Assembly (NCBI RefSeq): GCF_036323735.1
Contig: NC_086031.1
Coordinates: 42,318,725-42,382,724 of the forward strand
Length of the DNA: 64,000 nucleotides
Source: Rattus norvegicus
Lineage: Eukaryota; Chordata; Mammalia; Rodentia; Muridae
Direction: 5' to 3'
Shown: in pieces, positions 56,495-60,892 of the stretch
Layout: each line of letters begins with the position of its first letter
Numbering within the stretch: the first letter of the stretch is position 1
The notes under the pieces: model-generated
The model's database searches: none
What the model saw: the letters and a program-made list of their open reading frames with translations, nothing else
Told to the model about the DNA's origin: nothing
Program-made: the position numbers and the translations under genes

Positions 56495-58147
56495 CAGGGC
56501 AGGGATGGGGATCTCACTATGTAATCCTGGCTGCTCTTGAATTCAGAGATTTGCACACCAGGCTTACAATCGTCTTGCTCATTTTTTCAAGTATGAGATT
56601 TAAAGGCATGAACCACCACATCTGGCTAATTTCAATTTGAAGGCCCTAGCAAAAAGAATTTGTGAGTGAGTGGGCAAGATATACATGGGGATAGTCATTG
56701 CAGCATAATTAATTAGTGGTGAAGAATGTGGGAAGACTCGTGACTTTGTAACCTTCCCTCCAAAGGACAGAGAAAGACAGTTACACAGACTTGACCCCAA
56801 GGGAGGGTTTTAGAAGGGAGCAGTCAAGAGCACTGGCGGTCCTTCCGGATGACCCAGGTCTAATTCCTACATTCACATGGCAGCTCACAACTCTTTGTAA
56901 CTCCAGTTCCAGGGGATCCAAGGGCATAGTCCTGCACATGGTGCTCAGACATACATGCAGACAAAACACCCATATACATAAAACAAACATATATATACAT
57001 ATATATACACACACATATACATGTACACACACATACATATATACACACATACATACACACATATATATACACACACACATACATATACATATATATATAT
57101 ACATACGCACACATAATTTACAGTAGCACAGGATAAGGCTTAGTGGTTTGAGGGCTTGCCTGGCATACACAAGCCCTGGATTTTAGCTCAGCACTGAATA
57201 AAACTGGATGTGCTGGCATAATCCTGTCATCTCAGAATTCAGGAGGTGAAGTCAGGAAGATAAGGCGTTCAAAGTTATTTCTCAGCCACACAGTGAGCCA
57301 GCCTAGGCTACAAGAGACATTATCTCAAAGAAAGAGAAAAGATGTTTCAGACAAATGCAGGGCACATTTGTGTCCCCTTTGGGAATGGTCGCATTACTGA
57401 ATCTCAGCAGTGCTTAGATCTGGCAGCAGTGGGATGGGGGGGGGTCTCCTGGAAGTGCACAGGTGGGAGAGAACATCACCATGTCAGTGTGTACTCACCC
57501 TGAGATGAGAACTTTCTGTGGTAAATGTCAAAGGCTCTCCTGTGGGCATTGCTGAGGGTTTGAAGAGCAGAAGCTTTCAGATCTTTGTGGGGAAGATCCA
57601 TGATCACTTTCTCCAAGTCACTGAAGGTGAACCAGATCTCAACAAGGTCCCCAAAGGACTGAAAAGCCAATGTGGCATAGTCAGCAAAGAGGTCAGCAAA
57701 GGCCCCTTCTCTCTGGATGGCGCTGCTGGTGGGTGGCGTCTGATGGCACAGGACCACCATGGGCTCAAGCTGGGCATCCTTCAGGGACTGGAGGAGTTGT
57801 CGGTAGCACTGCACTGCTTCCTGGTCTGGATTCTTGGAGCTTCCAGTTGGGAGAAGTTGTGCCCATGACAGAAGAACTTTGTAATGGGTAACCTGGCTGG
57901 CACGAAGACTGCTGAAATACTGAGACAAGAAAGAGGGCAGTGGCTGCTGGCAGATGTAGATGTCGGTGTTACCGGATACCACATCAGAGCCCTGCTTTCC
58001 CGGTGGATAGTTCAGATTAAGCACTAAGTCATTTGTTAGAGGACCAGCGGCTGAAATAAAATTTCTGTCGGATTCCCAGTCAGAGCCCTGGCATGAAAGA
58101 CCCAGGAGGACAGTACTCAGGAAGAGTGCTGTCCAAGGCAGCTCCAT
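15949..58147 (-). CDS. Lct: Lactase-phlorizin hydrolase, complete 17-exon coding region
   Basis: This is the intestinal brush-border enzyme that hydrolyses lactose and aryl/glucosyl-ceramide beta-glycosides (family GH1). The 17 exons sum to 5,790 nt, or 1,929 residues, against about 1,927 in human. Order seen: signal peptide (MELPWTALFLSTVLLGLSCQ), half-size domain I (about 20-330), domain II (about 355-850), domain III (about 880-1366), domain IV (about 1375-1850), a membrane helix (about 1884-1903) and a short Ser-rich tail. GH1 acid/base and nucleophile Glu are present in domain III (E1068 in TFNEP, E1275 in ITENG) and domain IV (E1540 in TLNEP, E1751 in VTENG). Domain II has HEP (E544) but Gly756 in AGNG instead of the nucleophile. 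Domains I and II form the pro-segment removed during maturation (known). Every junction is GT-AG and in phase. Confidence 0.98.
16167..17375 (-). other. Lct: Lct intron 16
   Basis: Contains a degenerate B3-like SINE (about 16360-16495, minus), an L1 3' end (16592-16848, plus) and a short (CAGCCA)n tract near 16934-16965. Confidence 0.75.
16592..16848 (+). repeat. Lct: L1 LINE 3' end
   Basis: Familiar rodent L1 3' UTR text: GAGCACACATGGACTGACCC, AGAGGGTGGCCTTGTTGGGC, GGACGGATGGGGAGGGGAAC and a terminal ATTTGAAATGTAAATAAA. It is antisense to Lct. Confidence 0.87.
17376..17606 (-). CDS. Lct: Lct exon 16: end of domain IV
   Basis: 231 nt, acceptor ttgagcag, donor gtgagg. It encodes VDLRGYTVWSIMDNFEWATG, then RIPKASAKFYATIVRCNGFP and a Pro/Gln-rich juxtamembrane start (residues 1781-1858). 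Confidence 0.97.
17607..18386 (-). other. Lct: Lct intron 15
   Basis: Mostly unique. A diverged SINE-like stretch lies at about 17960-18105 (minus; GAATTGAATTCACG and CTTTACCAGCTGAGTGCTCT). Confidence 0.6.
18387..18610 (-). CDS. Lct: Lct exon 15: lactase nucleophile motif
   Basis: 224 nt, acceptor aacttgcag, donor gtaaga. It encodes residues 1706-1781, including TPFGFRRILNWLKEEYN and PPIYVTENGVS, with nucleophile E1751. Confidence 0.97.
18611..19316 (-). other. Lct: Lct intron 14 with B1
   Basis: A B1 SINE in minus orientation at about 18927-19076 (GAGACAGGGTTTCTCTGTGT, CTGGCTGTCCTGGAACTCAC). It is in the same orientation as Lct transcription. The rest is unique. Confidence 0.8.
19317..19451 (-). 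CDS. Lct: Lct exon 14
   Basis: 135 nt, acceptor ctttctag, donor gtaagg. It encodes LPEFTESEKSRIKGTFDFFG and NHYTTVLAYNLDYP (residues 1661-1706). Confidence 0.96.
19452..21424 (-). other. Lct: Lct intron 13
   Basis: About 2 kb, mostly unique. A short L1-like fragment lies near 20930-21060 (TTTGATTATGTTTTTCTCTT). No exon or SINE was recognised in 19.5-20.9 kb. Confidence 0.6.
21425..21534 (-). CDS. Lct: Lct exon 13
   Basis: 110 nt, acceptor ccccacag, donor gtaagt. It encodes FMGGWFAHPIFKNGDYPEVM and the RSLAAGLNKS region (residues 1625-1661). Confidence 0.96.
22055..22345. repeat. Lct: TG-rich minisatellite
   Basis: About 290 bp of TG runs punctuated by GCATGCCTCAG or TATGCTTCAG at irregular intervals. 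CA-rich on the Lct sense strand. Open frames on both strands are artefacts of the repeat. Confidence 0.93.
22746..22839 (-). repeat. Lct: ID SINE with perfect target-site duplication
   Basis: ID core at 22765-22838 plus T-run. CTCGCGGCCTCTT occurs at 22733-22745 and again, unchanged, at 22840-22852, which indicates a recent insertion. Confidence 0.95.
23050..23252 (-). CDS. Lct: Lct exon 12
   Basis: 203 nt, acceptor tgttttcag, donor gtctgt. It encodes residues 1557-1624 of domain IV: ISFRPGTAPYIAGHNLIKAH and SSDWAEPRDP. Confidence 0.96.
23253..24129 (-). other. Lct: Lct intron 11
   Basis: No clear SINE. A short (TGTC/TGTT)n stretch lies near 23907-23935, and the surrounding text (about 23790-24015) resembles a diverged SINE. 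Otherwise I see nothing. Confidence 0.55.
24130..24328 (-). CDS. Lct: Lct exon 11: lactase acid/base motif
   Basis: 199 nt, acceptor tctcatag, donor gtaaag. It encodes residues 1491-1557: VTIYHWDLPQALQDVGGWEN and FWITLNEPFV, with acid/base E1540 of the lactase site. Confidence 0.96.
24329..24937 (-). other. Lct: Lct intron 10 with tRNA-derived SINE
   Basis: A diverged B4/ID-B1-like SINE at about 24522-24830 (plus; starts near GGGGGAGATGGCTCAGCAGG), with an A/T-rich end. The exact family is uncertain. Confidence 0.6.
24938..25228 (-). CDS. Lct: Lct exon 10
   Basis: 291 nt (97 codons), phase 0 at both ends. It encodes residues 1394-1490 of domain IV: VEGAWRADGKGLSIWDTF, GDVACDSYHK and WSRILPDGT. 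The acceptor cttgag is preceded by a short pyrimidine tract. A long compound microsatellite lies about 200 bp 5' of it. Confidence 0.96.
25229..28266 (-). other. Lct: Lct intron 9
   Basis: Contains a compound microsatellite (25432-25635), two diverged SINE dimers at about 26300-26480 and 26667-26930 (plus), a GAT/GAC and purine-rich stretch at about 26940-27020, and an older mid-repetitive stretch at about 27600-28075 ending near TATTTTATCACAGTGACAAG. Confidence 0.65.
25432..25635. repeat. Lct: Compound microsatellite (GGCTCT)n(TC)n(TG)n
   Basis: Three adjacent pure tracts: about 20 hexamers (25432-25549), about 25 TC units (25550-25599) and about 18 TG units (25600-25635). The last three hexamers read GGCTCC rather than GGCTCT. 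Confidence 0.97.
28267..28535 (-). CDS. Lct: Lct exon 9: domain III/IV junction
   Basis: 269 nt, acceptor atccccag, donor gtgagg. It encodes residues 1304-1393: the end of domain III (WTLMDDFEWLLGY, YHVDFNHVSRPRTA) and the start of domain IV (FPKGFIWSAASASYQ). Confidence 0.97.
28829..29010 (-). repeat. Lct: B2 SINE
   Basis: Complete minus-strand B2 with CCAGAAGAGGGCACCAGGTC, TGTGAGCCACCATGTGGTTG and GAGCCATCTCTCCTGCCC. Same orientation as Lct. Confidence 0.92.
29158..29600. repeat. Lct: TG-rich minisatellite with higher-order period
   Basis: About 440 bp of TG-rich DNA in which the block CATGTTTGTGTGTCTGTGTG (and a CATTTTTGTG variant) recurs every roughly 60-110 bp. On the Lct sense strand it is CA-rich and ends about 620 nt before exon 9. 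Confidence 0.93.
29751..29839 (-). repeat. Lct: ID SINE with target-site duplication
   Basis: ID core begins CTGGAGCTGGGGACCGAACC. GGCCCAGAGATTTT flanks it at 29739-29752 and 29840-29853. Confidence 0.94.
30047..31597 (-). CDS. Lct: Lct exon 8: end of domain II and most of domain III
   Basis: 1,551 nt in one exon, residues 787-1304. It starts with VRSYIVRSLIDGYEG (end of domain II), then a basic linker with SRARV near the point where human pro-LPH is cut. Domain III follows in one piece: FLWGVSSSAYQIEG, LFHWDLPQALQ, WMTFNEPW (acid/base E1068) and YITENGQGL (nucleophile E1275). This domain is the phlorizin/glucosylceramide hydrolase site in characterised LPH. Acceptor tctttacag, donor gtacgt. 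Confidence 0.98.
31621..31668. repeat. Lct: TG/CG alternating tract next to exon 8 acceptor
   Basis: About 12 TG units followed by a CG-rich stretch (GCGCGCGCGCACGTGCGTGC), nearly all alternating purine-pyrimidine. It starts 24 nt from exon 8 and touches the likely branch-point motif CTGAC (31617-31621, minus). Confidence 0.93.
32279..32465 (+). repeat. Lct: B2 SINE
   Basis: Plus-strand B2: GGGCTAGAGAGATGGCTCAG start, CAGCTACAGTGTACTTATTA and A-rich end. Confidence 0.9.
32974..33027. repeat. Lct: (GA)n microsatellite
   Basis: About 27 uninterrupted AG dinucleotides. Confidence 0.95.
33809..34016. repeat. Lct: Perfect 4 x 52-bp tandem repeat
   Basis: Four head-to-tail copies starting at 33809, 33861, 33913 and 33965, each 52 bp. 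I compared all four base by base and found no difference. Each copy begins GAGAGTCCCCTTTAGAAAGA and ends CTCTACTGTCT. The unit is not a known SINE to me. It lies about 200 bp past the exon 7 donor. Confidence 0.97.
34219..34864 (-). CDS. Lct: Lct exon 7: second half of domain II
   Basis: 646 nt, phase 0 in and 1 out, donor gtaaga. It encodes residues 572-787, including GWFAHPIFVDGDYP and IFLAGNGMPVG. Gly756 (codon GGG at 34310-34312) replaces the GH1 nucleophile Glu, so domain II should not turn over glycosides. Confidence 0.97.
36372..36421. repeat. Lct: (TG)n microsatellite
   Basis: About 25 pure TG units. Confidence 0.97.
36495..36598 (+). repeat. Lct: Inverted repeat arm A (intron 6)
   Basis: 104 bp whose reverse complement recurs at 38577-38680 with 101 of 104 identical positions. 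It starts GTAAGAATGTTATGAAGATT and ends CTCGTGCCAAAACC. Part resembles a B1 fragment (GGGCTGGCCTTAAACTCA), but the rest is not a repeat I recognise. Confidence 0.95.
37428..38145 (-). CDS. Lct: Lct exon 6: first half of domain II
   Basis: 718 nt, acceptor caatcccacag, donor gtactt. It encodes residues 332-571: DAFLQDVFPEGFLWG (GH1 N-terminal signature), LFHWDLPQAL, and WVTFHEPWVMS, where E544 occupies the acid/base position with His replacing the usual Asn. A 104-bp inverted repeat lies on either side of this exon. Confidence 0.97.
38577..38680 (-). repeat. Lct: Inverted repeat arm B (intron 5)
   Basis: Reverse complement of arm A with three substitutions and no gaps. The arms are 1,978 bp apart and enclose exon 6. 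Confidence 0.95.
39602..39681 (-). repeat. Lct: ID SINE with target-site duplication
   Basis: Core CGGAGCTGGGGACCGAACCC through GAGCTAAATCCCCAACCC. TTACAATTTTT precedes and follows it. Confidence 0.93.
40215..40770 (-). repeat. Lct: Mid-repetitive rodent element
   Basis: Shares blocks with 51345-51716 and 59985-60332: a CAACTTGAC(T)GCAAGCTAGG-type start, GGCTGAACAAGCCA, CATCACAGCAA-type end. Family not assigned; orientation uncertain. Confidence 0.6.
41516..41594 (-). CDS. Lct: Lct exon 5
   Basis: Seventy-nine nt, acceptor cttatag, donor gtatgt. It encodes INKDQIQTVGFDVNAFLSC and the Ser-rich linker before domain II (residues 306-332). Phase 1 in and 2 out, which matches exon 6. Confidence 0.95.
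41595..42547 (-). other. Lct: Lct intron 4
   Basis: Contains a B1-like SINE (about 41700-41840, minus), a B3-type SINE with a (CA)n tail (about 41945-42145), and otherwise unique sequence. Confidence 0.65.
42548..42650 (-). CDS. Lct: Lct exon 4
   Basis: 103 nt, phase 0 in and 1 out, acceptor cttctag, donor gtgagt. It encodes NLEPKVKVFIYTLKLEDCPA and onward (residues 272-306). It aligns directly to human EPKVKVFIFNLKL, so no exon is needed between it and exon 3. Confidence 0.95.
42651..44604 (-). other. Lct: Lct intron 3
   Basis: Contains a 20-nt candidate microexon (42750-42769, see findings), a diverged SINE dimer at about 42980-43140, a B3-like SINE near 43325-43510, and a B1-like fragment near 44255-44345 (minus). 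Confidence 0.6.
44605..44688 (-). CDS. Lct: Lct exon 3
   Basis: Eighty-four nt, phase 0 at both ends, acceptor cttctag, donor gtaatg. It encodes VDFLSLDLSYECQ and the KLSELQ end (residues 244-271), part of pro-domain I. Confidence 0.95.
45640..45775 (+). repeat. Lct: B1 SINE
   Basis: CACACCTTTAATCCCAGCAC, TTCAAAGCCAGCCTGGCATA and CTGTCTCAAAAAAGG. Confidence 0.87.
47319..47868 (+). mobile_element. Lct: Possible degenerate LTR
   Basis: Opens TGTGAGGGACCAGATTTCAT and carries AATAAA (near 47756) with a GT-rich downstream stretch, like an R/U5 junction. No target duplication or primer site was found, so the call and the edges are weak. Confidence 0.3.
48859..48958 (+). repeat. Lct: ID SINE with target-site duplication
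   Basis: GGGGTTGGGGATTTGGCTCA start and an A-tail. AAAAAAGCATGCTCTA (48843-48858) is repeated after the tail (to 48975). Confidence 0.94.
49497..49576 (-). CDS. Lct: Lct exon 2
   Basis: Eighty nt between ttgcag and gtaggc. It encodes GKLSVVLKAEDIPELLPDPA and the following ALVQ region (residues 217-243), matching human domain I. It is too short to be found as an open frame. Confidence 0.95.
50337..50375. repeat. Lct: (AACCA)n microsatellite
   Basis: Eight near-perfect pentamers, probably a decayed SINE tail. A (TG)n run follows at about 50541-50587. Confidence 0.9.
51345..51716 (-). repeat. Lct: Mid-repetitive rodent element
   Basis: Second copy of the element at 40215-40770: ACACAAGCTAGAGTCATTAC, GGGGGAGGGCCCAGCCCATT, GGCTGAACAAGCCATGGAAA and CTGACTAAGACAG. 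Family not assigned; orientation uncertain. Confidence 0.6.
52076..52163 (+). repeat. Lct: ID SINE inserted in a B2 tail
   Basis: ID core GGGGTTGGGGATTTAGCTCA to CCCAGCTCCG. AAAAGATTTATTTAT before it and AGAGATTTATTTAT after it show that it entered the A/T-rich end of the B2 that follows. Confidence 0.92.
52164..52350 (-). repeat. Lct: B2 SINE
   Basis: Minus-strand B2 with a long (ATTT)n tail and the block TGTGAGCCACCATGTGGTTG. Its 5' end is cut before the usual CATCTCTCCAGCC. Confidence 0.9.
53397..53500 (+). repeat. Lct: ID SINE inserted in a B1
   Basis: The flanks GAAAGGCAGGATC at 53384-53396 and 53501-53513 are identical, and both belong to a plus-strand B1 that the ID split. Confidence 0.95.
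53849..53940 (-). repeat. Lct: ID SINE with target-site duplication
   Basis: Core at 53866-53939. TGAATTAATAAT flanks it at 53832-53843 and 53941-53952. Confidence 0.94.
54195..54377 (-). repeat. Lct: B2 SINE
   Basis: Minus-strand B2 ending CATCTCTCCAGCCCC, with T-rich tail complement. Confidence 0.92.
55531..55618 (+). repeat. Lct: ID SINE inserted in a B1
   Basis: AGAAAGCAGAGGCAA at 55516-55530 and 55619-55633 flanks it. Host B1 halves lie on each side (ACACACCTTTAACCCCAGCA before, GGTCAGCCTGGCTCACATAG after). Confidence 0.95.
55925..56110 (-). repeat. Lct: B2 SINE
   Basis: Minus-strand B2 ending GAGCCATCTCTCCAGCCC. Confidence 0.92.
56441..56494. repeat. Lct: (TATC)n microsatellite
   Basis: About 13 uninterrupted TATC units. 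Confidence 0.97.
56985..57112. repeat. Lct: (CA/TA)n alternating tract
   Basis: About 125 bp of mixed CA and TA runs (ATATATACACACACATATAC and similar). It lies about 390 bp inside intron 1 from the exon 1 donor and is probably the grown tail of a SINE at about 56815-56980. Confidence 0.9.
57499..58147 (-). CDS. Lct: Lct exon 1: signal peptide and domain I start
   Basis: This exon encodes residues 1-217. The ATG at 58147 begins a classic signal peptide and sits about 40 nt below the TATA-like box. A further in-frame ATG 19 codons upstream (58204) lies 5' of the TATA-like box and is not expected in the mRNA. Domain I residues VVLCHQTPP and WFTFSDLEK correspond to the GH1 LFHWDLP and TFNEP regions, with the catalytic NEP lost. 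The exon ends in phase 1 at a gtgagt donor. Confidence 0.97.
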
Positions 58148-58186
58148 GTTGAAGGAACTGTTAGAAGCATGTGGAAGGAATCCTAA

Positions 58187-58252
58187 CTTTATGAGCACAG
58201 CCAAGGCTGTAAAACATAGTGATTATCCACACAATATTTAACTGGGTTATCT
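58187..58252 (-). promoter_or_regulatory. Lct: Lct proximal promoter
   Basis: Reading toward the gene: a GATA site (AGATAACCC, 58244-58252), an HNF1-like half site (CAGTTAAATATTG, about 58231-58243), a second GATA-like site (GGATAATC, 58221-58228), the CDX2-binding CE-LPH1 element (TTTTACAGCC, 58205-58214) and a TATA-like box (TCATAAAG, 58187-58194). The start codon is about 40 nt below the TATA-like box, so the 5' UTR is very short. Order and spacing agree with the characterised lactase promoter that drives enterocyte expression. Factor binding is inferred. Confidence 0.85.
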
Positions 58253-60440
58253 AGGATAGATAAATCAGAACTTGGTTCAGCCAGTATAATCTTCAGGGGG
58301 AAAAAGTGTTTTGTGTTTGTGTAAACGTGTTTGTGCACTTGTGTGCACACACAGGTCAGAGGTAGATCTTAGGAGTCCTCCCTAATTGCTAGCTCCAGGG
58401 AACTGCCTGTCTCAGCCTCTTCAGTACAGAATTACAGATGTGCGTTGTCATCGCAACGGAAGAAAAGAGAAAACACAGGAACTAGATAGAATGGCAGTAC
58501 CTGCCTTCTTTAACTCAGCACTCAAGAAGCCAAAGTAAGCGGGTCTCTTGAGTGTGAGGCCAGGCCAGCTTACATAGTGATTTTCAGGCCAGCCAGAGCT
58601 AGTGAGACCTGTCTAAAAAAAGCAAAATTTAAACAGGGGTAGGAGTGGAAAGCTGGCTGAGTGATTTAAGAGTACTGACTGGTTGCTTTGCAAACGTCAC
58701 AGGTTTGATTTCCAGTACCCAAATGATGACTCACAGGGGATCTGAGGCCCTCTGACCATAGGCACCAGGTATGCACGGTACATATATATATATGTGTAGA
58801 CAAAACACACACATACATCAATCTTGTAAAAGGGGGGAGCAGCCCTTCTCTGCATACATGTATGTGCACATGGTATGAAAGTGCATGTGTGTGTGTGCAT
58901 TTGTGTAGAGTAGGGGCAGCTTTGGTCAGACACTGTTCACCTTGTATTTTTACTTAAAAATGAAATTGTGTGTGCATGAATTCCACACCACCTTGTGAGA
59001 TCAGCTGGGTCTTTTTCGACCATGTCAGTCCTTGGGAGCAAACTGAGGTCCTCAACTTGTGTAAGTGCTTCAGCTGCTGAGTGGTCTTACAGGAGGCCCT
59101 CTTAATTTTAAGCTGGATCTTTCACTGGCTTGGAACTGATTTGGTAGGAGAAGCTGGGCTCCATCTCTTCCCCAGTGCGGGAATTCCAAGCATGGGCCAC
59201 CACATTCAAGTTTATGTCTTTTCCACATTCAGTTACTCATGTTTGAGGGTCAAGTACTTTAATGACTGAGGTGTCTCGACAGTATAATAACTATATCAAG
59301 TTTTCATGTCACATTAAAATACAATCAAGAGTTTTCAAGTGTCTTTGAAGACACACTGAGGTCGGGTGTGGTGGGGATTTCTTTAATCCTACTGCTGGGG
59401 GGGGCAGAGGCACAGGTCTGAGGACAGCCAGGCTACATAGTGAGAGCTTGTCTCTACAACATTCGTAACAGAGCTACACAGCAAGACTGTCTTTAAACAT
59501 ATCAAAACTTGTATTTTTCAGTTATTATTGTACACATACATGTGTGGAGTCAGAGGTAAAGTGGCTTCTTGCCTCTCACTGGGGATTCTGGGATTGAGCT
59601 ACATTTGCATGGCAAGCACATTTACCTGTTGGGCCATCTGAGCACATGTATGTATGTACACATATACACACGTTTTAAAAATGTATGTATGTAGATGTTT
59701 TGCTTATATGCACGTGTCATGTGTATCACACGCATGCCTGGTGCCTGCAGTTACAGACGGCTGTAAGCCACCATGAGGGTGCTGAGTGTTATTCCTTAGG
59801 TGTTGTACATTTAAAAAAGAAAAATAGCAAAAAACCCAGGTATTCTGACAGGCCTGGAACTTACCAAGTAGTTTATCAGGCCCTAGGGACCTGCCTGTCT
59901 ACTTCCCCAGCAACAAATTATAAGCATGCACCACCATCTCGATATTTTGCTTGGACCCTGCACTGACTACTGTCGCCAACTTGCTGTGTGGGCTGGAGTT
60001 ATCAGATAGGAAGTCTCAGTTGAAAAAATGCCTCCATTTGATGGGGCTGTAGGCGAGTCTAAGTGGTATTTTCTTAATTAGGGATTCACAAGGGAGGTCC
60101 CAGCCCATGGTGAGTGTTGCCCAGGGTTCAAAGAGGCCAAGCAAGCCACAGGGGTTAACCTAATAAAAAGCACCCACCCCTGGCCTCTGCCTCTGGGATC
60201 CTGCTGTTTTAGCATTCCTGTCCTGACTTTCTTATTATGAATAGTGCTAAAGTGTAAACCAGATAAACTCTTTCCTCCTATTTGCTCTTTGGTCATGGTG
60301 TTACATCACAGCAGCAGTAACCAAGACAGGCCCATGACCGCTTTATGATGGGCTTTCTCCTTGGCCCTTTCTGAGACAGACTTACTCTGTAGCCCACACG
60401 GAGGCAATAATCAAGAGTAGAAATGAATCCAACAGATCCA
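58253..60440. other. Lct-Mcm6 intergenic / Lct upstream region
   Basis: About 2.2 kb between the Lct promoter and the Mcm6 3' end. It holds a B1 (about 58495-58625, plus), a B3-type SINE (about 58635-58830, plus), old SINE-like text around 59340-59480, and a mid-repetitive element (59985-60332). The first 240 bp above the promoter look unique. No gene was seen. Confidence 0.65.
59985..60332 (-). repeat. Mid-repetitive rodent element
   Basis: Third copy of the 40215/51345 family: TTTTCTTAATTAGGGATTCA, CCTGTCCTGACTTTCTTATT, TTGGTCATGGTGTTACATCA and AACCAAGACAG. Family not assigned; orientation uncertain. Confidence 0.6.
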
Positions 60441-60444
60441 ACAG

Positions 60445-60775
60445 ACAACCACAGAACAATTGCTTTATTTTCACGAGTAAAAGCAGTGGCTGGAAACAGG
60501 AAAAAGCAATTCCCGCAGTCACATGTATGACAAATGCAGCAGGCTTTTCCTACACATGAAATAAAAAGTCTTTCAGAAAACATGATTGGGATCCAACTTC
60601 AACAGGACAAGCACAAAGTGCCCACGCATGTGCCAGCATGAAATCCACGGCCATGAACTCAGCTGTCTCTTCTCAACTGTCCCCAAGCATCGCTCCAGAA
60701 ACGGTCTCAGTGCTGCCCAGGTCCCGGCTAAGGTAGGCCACCCCCGGTTCCTGGCCGTAAGTCACCTTCTATATC
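60445..60775 (-). other. Mcm6: Mcm6 3' UTR with poly(A) signal
   Basis: Unique sequence after the stop, with AATAAA on the minus strand at 60464-60469. This gives a 3' UTR of roughly 330 nt ending about 2.3 kb upstream of the Lct start. Confidence 0.75.
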
Positions 60776-60892
60776 TCAATCTTCAAGCAAGTAGTTCGGG
60801 TTGACTACCAGGTAAGGATCTTCCTCATAGCTCTCGCTTCCTTCACTGGAGCCTTTCAGTCCAGCCTGGGTGAGCTCAATCAGAACGTGATC
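60776..60892 (-). CDS. Mcm6: Mcm6 last coding exon
   Basis: 38 codons and TGA, acceptor gttctccag. It encodes DHVLIELTQAGLKGSSEGSE and ends NPNYLLED. Confidence 0.96.
   Translation of the reverse strand, partial: DHVLIELTQAGLKGSSEGSESYEEDPYLVVNPNYLLED

Larger units (their letters stand above)
49577..57498 (-). other. Lct: Lct intron 1
   Basis: The largest Lct intron (7.9 kb), dense in repeats: B2 copies at about 49975-50155, 52164-52350, 54195-54377 and 55925-56110 (all minus); B1 at 50605-50740, around 53341-53595 and around 55475-55690; four ID elements; a mid-repetitive element at 51345-51716; and several microsatellites. No exon was recognised. Confidence 0.75.

Noticed and set aside
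58145..58204. Alternative Lct start 19 codons upstream (ATG at 58204)
   Set aside because: It lies upstream of the TATA-like box, and the downstream ATG begins a typical signal peptide matching the family start.
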